DNA of 7,625 nucleotides from CAZXCK01 sp964639225 (GTDB taxonomy: Bacteria > Chloroflexota > Anaerolineae > Aggregatilineales > Phototrophicaceae). A program made the position numbers and the translations under genes. The stretch is from the NCBI GenBank assembly GCA_964639225.1, contig CAZXCK010000170.1, positions 1 through 7,625 on the forward strand, read 5' to 3'. This document shows positions 5,780-7,625 of this stretch, piece after piece (position 1 is the stretch's first letter; each line of letters opens with the position of its first letter). The notes beneath the pieces were generated by a model. The model made no database searches. It was given only the letters and a program-made list of their open reading frames with translations, and was not told the origin of the DNA.

Positions 5780-5879
5780 NNNNNNNNNNNNNNNNNNNNN
5801 NNNNNNNNNNNNNNNNNNNNNNNNNNNNNNNNNNNNNNNNNNNNNNNNNNNNNNNNNNNNNNNNNNNNNNNNNNNNNNN
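5780..5879 (-). other. Assembly gap of 100 N; possible lost toxin gene
   Basis: A run of exactly 100 N, so the true length is unknown. The flanks are not duplicated, unlike the other gap. On the minus strand, just after the HicB-like stop, GTG at 5892-5890 opens a frame (V-A-E-K) that enters the gap. A downstream toxin gene of the HicA type would fit in position and strand, but only four codons are visible and no HicA signature can be read. Confidence 0.6.
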
Positions 5880-5897
5880 ACTTCTCTGCCACTCAGC

Positions 5898-6164
5898 CTA
5901 CGCAGTCTGGCCATAGGGGAACAACATCCTCAGTTCAATGCGCGGATTCGGAACGAGGTGGTATTCGGCCAGCGTATCGATGTCACCCAGACAGACATCG
6001 AGCGCCTCACCGAGGTTTCGCCGCAGCTCTTCAAAGGTCTTGCCGTCCGTCACCAGCCCGATCTCATCGTTTGTGGCGACATAATAGGGATAACCCACAT
6101 CATCCTCTGCCTGACCGTCGAAGTATTCAACCGTAATGGTCAGGGTATCGCGTACCTGTGGCAT
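5898..6164 (-). CDS. HicB-like antitoxin (type II toxin-antitoxin)
   Basis: This small acidic protein of 88 residues has the HicB-like fold pattern: a first strand TLTITVEYFD (8-17), a second strand YPYYVATNDEIGLVTDG (25-41), then the helix TFEELRRNLGEALDVCL (43-59). This resembles the strand-strand-helix core seen in HicB antitoxins, where it masks the HicA ribonuclease. The tail VPNPRIELRMLFPYGQTA (71-88) is also typical of short HicB-like proteins; no DNA-binding domain is present. The start is set at 6164 because GAGGAG lies six bases upstream; the in-frame ATG at 6182 would sit upstream of that site and is unlikely. A perfect extended -10 precedes it. The toxin partner is not visible; the gap begins 18 bases after the stop. 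An orphan HicB or a related DUF1902-type protein are the alternatives. Confidence 0.72.
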   Translation of the reverse strand: MPQVRDTLTITVEYFDGQAEDDVGYPYYVATNDEIGLVTDGKTFEELRRNLGEALDVCLGDIDTLAEYHLVPNPRIELRMLFPYGQTA

Positions 6165-6194
6165 GACTGACTCCTCACACACTCACTACACCCC

Positions 6195-6203
6195 ATTATA
6201 CCA
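6195..6203 (-). promoter_or_regulatory. Extended -10 promoter of the HicB-like gene
   Basis: TGG-TATAAT on the minus strand is a perfect extended -10; the -35 region is poor, as often seen with this class. Transcription would start near 6188, giving a short leader of about 24 bases that contains the GAGGAG site at 6171-6176. Confidence 0.6.
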
Positions 6204-6292
6204 GCCCTCAAAGACACCAGAGCGCAAAAACGCGCGATGGTCTATACTCGGTATCAGCTTCCCTGAATGACACCACCAAGAGGCATGTTCCG

Positions 6293-7516
6293 ATGCAAAC
6301 TCGCGCGCCACAGAACCTCAGGCTCATGTTACTGATTGCCTTCTATTCGTTCATGGTGCTGGGCGTCCTACCCGGCGTGCTGAACATCGCCTGGCGGCAT
6401 ATGCAGGTGACCTTCAACGTCGACCTGGATGCGCTGGGCGTGCTGCTGCTGGCCTTCACATCCGGCAGGCTGCTTATGGCCTTTAGCTGCGGCTGGCTGA
6501 TCGGTCGCGTCGATATCGGCAGAACGTTGCTGCTGGGCGCCACATTGTCGATCTGCGGTATTCTGGCCGGCGCGTTAGCGCCTGCGTGGGCATTCATGCT
6601 GGTATCCGCGTTTGTGGCGGCCATGGGCGCGGGACTCATTGACGCGGGCATGAACACCTTCGCCGCCGCTCATTATGGTAAGGGGCCGATGAACTGGCTG
6701 CACGCCTTCTTTGGTGTGGGCCTGACGATTGGCCCGTTCCTCGTGACGTTTTTTGTCGTCAACCTGGACCAGACCTGGCGGCTGGCTTATGGGACCATCG
6801 CTGTCCTGCAGGGTGGCTTTGTCGTGGCTCTGCTGCTGACGTTCCGCCAATGGCGTATGCCGGCAATCGACGAGGCCGATCTGGACGAAAACAACCGCAG
6901 CACAGCCACCATCGTCCAGAGTCTGGCTGTTCCGGCAGTTCTGGTCAGTATTATGATGTTCGCCATCTATGGCGGCCTGGAGATCGCCACCGGTCAGCTG
7001 ACGAACACGCTGTTCATCGACAGTCGGGGAGTCACGCAGGAGGTGTCGTCGTTCTGGATCAGCCTGTATTGGCTCAGTTTCACCATCGGACGGATGATTA
7101 TCGGCTCCATTGGCGACCGCATCACCAGTGTGACGCTCATGCGGCTGAGTATGGGCGGCGCACTGCTGGGTACGCTCATGCTGTGGCTCAACTTCACCAA
7201 CATGGTCGGTTTTCTGGGGCTGGCCCTGCTGGGCTTTTCACTGGCGCCCATGTTCGCCACGTTCATCAACGATACACCGCGTCGGGTGGGCAAGCGTCAT
7301 GTCGCCAACGCTATTGGCTTCCAGATTGGCTTTGCCGGGCTTGGCGGTGCCATGCTCGCCGGGCTGGCGGGTTTGCTGGCGGCCCACTTCAGCCTGGAGC
7401 TGATCGGCCCGTTCCTGTTTGTCAACGCCATCGCCATGCTGGTCATCTATGAGCTGACGCTGCCGCGCGGCGCGCCCCAGGCTCCCAGCGTCAAACCGGA
7501 TGTTCTGACCGGCTGA
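6293..7516 (+). CDS. MFS transporter, sugar-permease-like
   Basis: This 407-residue integral membrane protein has about 12 hydrophobic segments, six on each side of a polar central loop (185-205). It is a major facilitator that moves a small solute by ion-coupled symport or antiport, substrate unknown. GWLIGRVDIGR (67-77) and GSIGDRI (271-277) are the two loop 2-3 and loop 8-9 motif A variants. DAGMNTF (117-123) and NWLHAFFGVGLTIGP (134-148) match the N-x(2)-H-x(2)-FG-x-G-x(3)-GP pattern I associate with the FucP/YbjJ-like sugar branch. The start is the ATG at 6293, preceded by AGAGG about nine bases upstream; the ATG at 6285 is out of frame. A TATACT box at 6243-6248 might serve as -10 but has no matching -35. 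It is divergent from the HicB-like gene. A fucose-type substrate would fit the neighbouring fcl but is only a guess. Confidence 0.88.
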   Translation: MQTRAPQNLRLMLLIAFYSFMVLGVLPGVLNIAWRHMQVTFNVDLDALGVLLLAFTSGRLLMAFSCGWLIGRVDIGRTLLLGATLSICGILAGALAPAWAFMLVSAFVAAMGAGLIDAGMNTFAAAHYGKGPMNWLHAFFGVGLTIGPFLVTFFVVNLDQTWRLAYGTIAVLQGGFVVALLLTFRQWRMPAIDEADLDENNRSTATIVQSLAVPAVLVSIMMFAIYGGLEIATGQLTNTLFIDSRGVTQEVSSFWISLYWLSFTIGRMIIGSIGDRITSVTLMRLSMGGALLGTLMLWLNFTNMVGFLGLALLGFSLAPMFATFINDTPRRVGKRHVANAIGFQIGFAGLGGAMLAGLAGLLAAHFSLELIGPFLFVNAIAMLVIYELTLPRGAPQAPSVKPDVLTG

Positions 7517-7625
7517 AGGTCGATGCGCGCGGCCTCATGAAACAGGGTGGGGCGCTGATGCACTTTAACGAATTGATGCGGATAAACCGATCTTGTAGCA
7601 TGCCTTCGCCAGCGGTTCAAAACCG

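Noticed and set aside
5689..5892. Minus-strand frame joined across the second N gap
   Set aside because: Only four codons before the gap and an unrecognised stretch after it; the frame across 100 N has no meaning because the true gap length is unknown.
7537..7625. Possible partial gene at the right edge (ATG at 7537 or 7558), or a minus-strand gene end at 7565
   Set aside because: Fewer than 30 codons are visible on either strand and none resembles a known family; the stretch 7517-7625 shows no other feature.
7608..7625. tRNA T-arm-like sequence GCGGTTCAAAACCG
   Set aside because: Upstream bases do not form an anticodon arm at the correct distance and the window ends there; a chance hairpin is more likely.

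Overview
The window is GC-rich bacterial DNA with short intergenic gaps, many Shine-Dalgarno-type starts and sigma70-like promoters. It looks like a scaffold from a draft or metagenome assembly, because it carries two runs of exactly 100 N. My best guess for the source is a member of the Chloroflexota (Anaerolineae-like). The basis is the PHAX-type RNA-binding-domain protein, the palindromic GC-rich intergenic repeats and the small CxxC/WCPGW protein, all of which I recall as typical of that group. No 16S or marker gene is present, so this is an inference.

Layout. 1-308 has no gene and holds the first copy (A) of a structured intergenic repeat. 309-3476 is a three-gene operon on the minus strand: a PHAX-type RNA-binding-domain protein (2131-3476, interrupted by an N gap that is probably an assembly artefact), a WbbL-like family 2 glycosyltransferase (1217-2134) and a second family 2 glycosyltransferase (309-1220). 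Both junctions are 4-base ATGA overlaps. 3521-3673 holds repeat copy B, in the same orientation as A, so the operon lies between direct repeats. 3674-3878 has no gene; it contains a rightward extended -10 element, a cluster of mutually exclusive hairpins and a clear leftward intrinsic terminator.

That terminator serves a 55-residue minus-strand gene (3879-4046) with a CxxC and an HTTWCPGW motif. A NusG/RfaH-type elongation factor (4215-4748) diverges from it. That factor meets a GDP-L-fucose synthase gene (4752-5708, minus strand) tail to tail with only 3 bases between the stop codons. Behind the second N gap (5780-5879) is a HicB-like antitoxin gene (5898-6164, minus strand) with a perfect extended -10 promoter; its toxin partner, if present, is probably lost in the gap. 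A 12-segment MFS transporter (6293-7516) diverges from it. The last 109 bases (7517-7625) show no feature I can support.

Together, the two glycosyltransferases, the GDP-fucose enzyme and the specialised NusG paralogue suggest a cell-surface polysaccharide locus: nucleotide-sugar supply, glycosyl transfer, and an elongation factor of the type that helps polymerase through long polysaccharide operons. The most unusual item is the PHAX-type protein, which resembles a eukaryotic snRNA-export adapter domain and is translationally coupled to the two sugar transferases.
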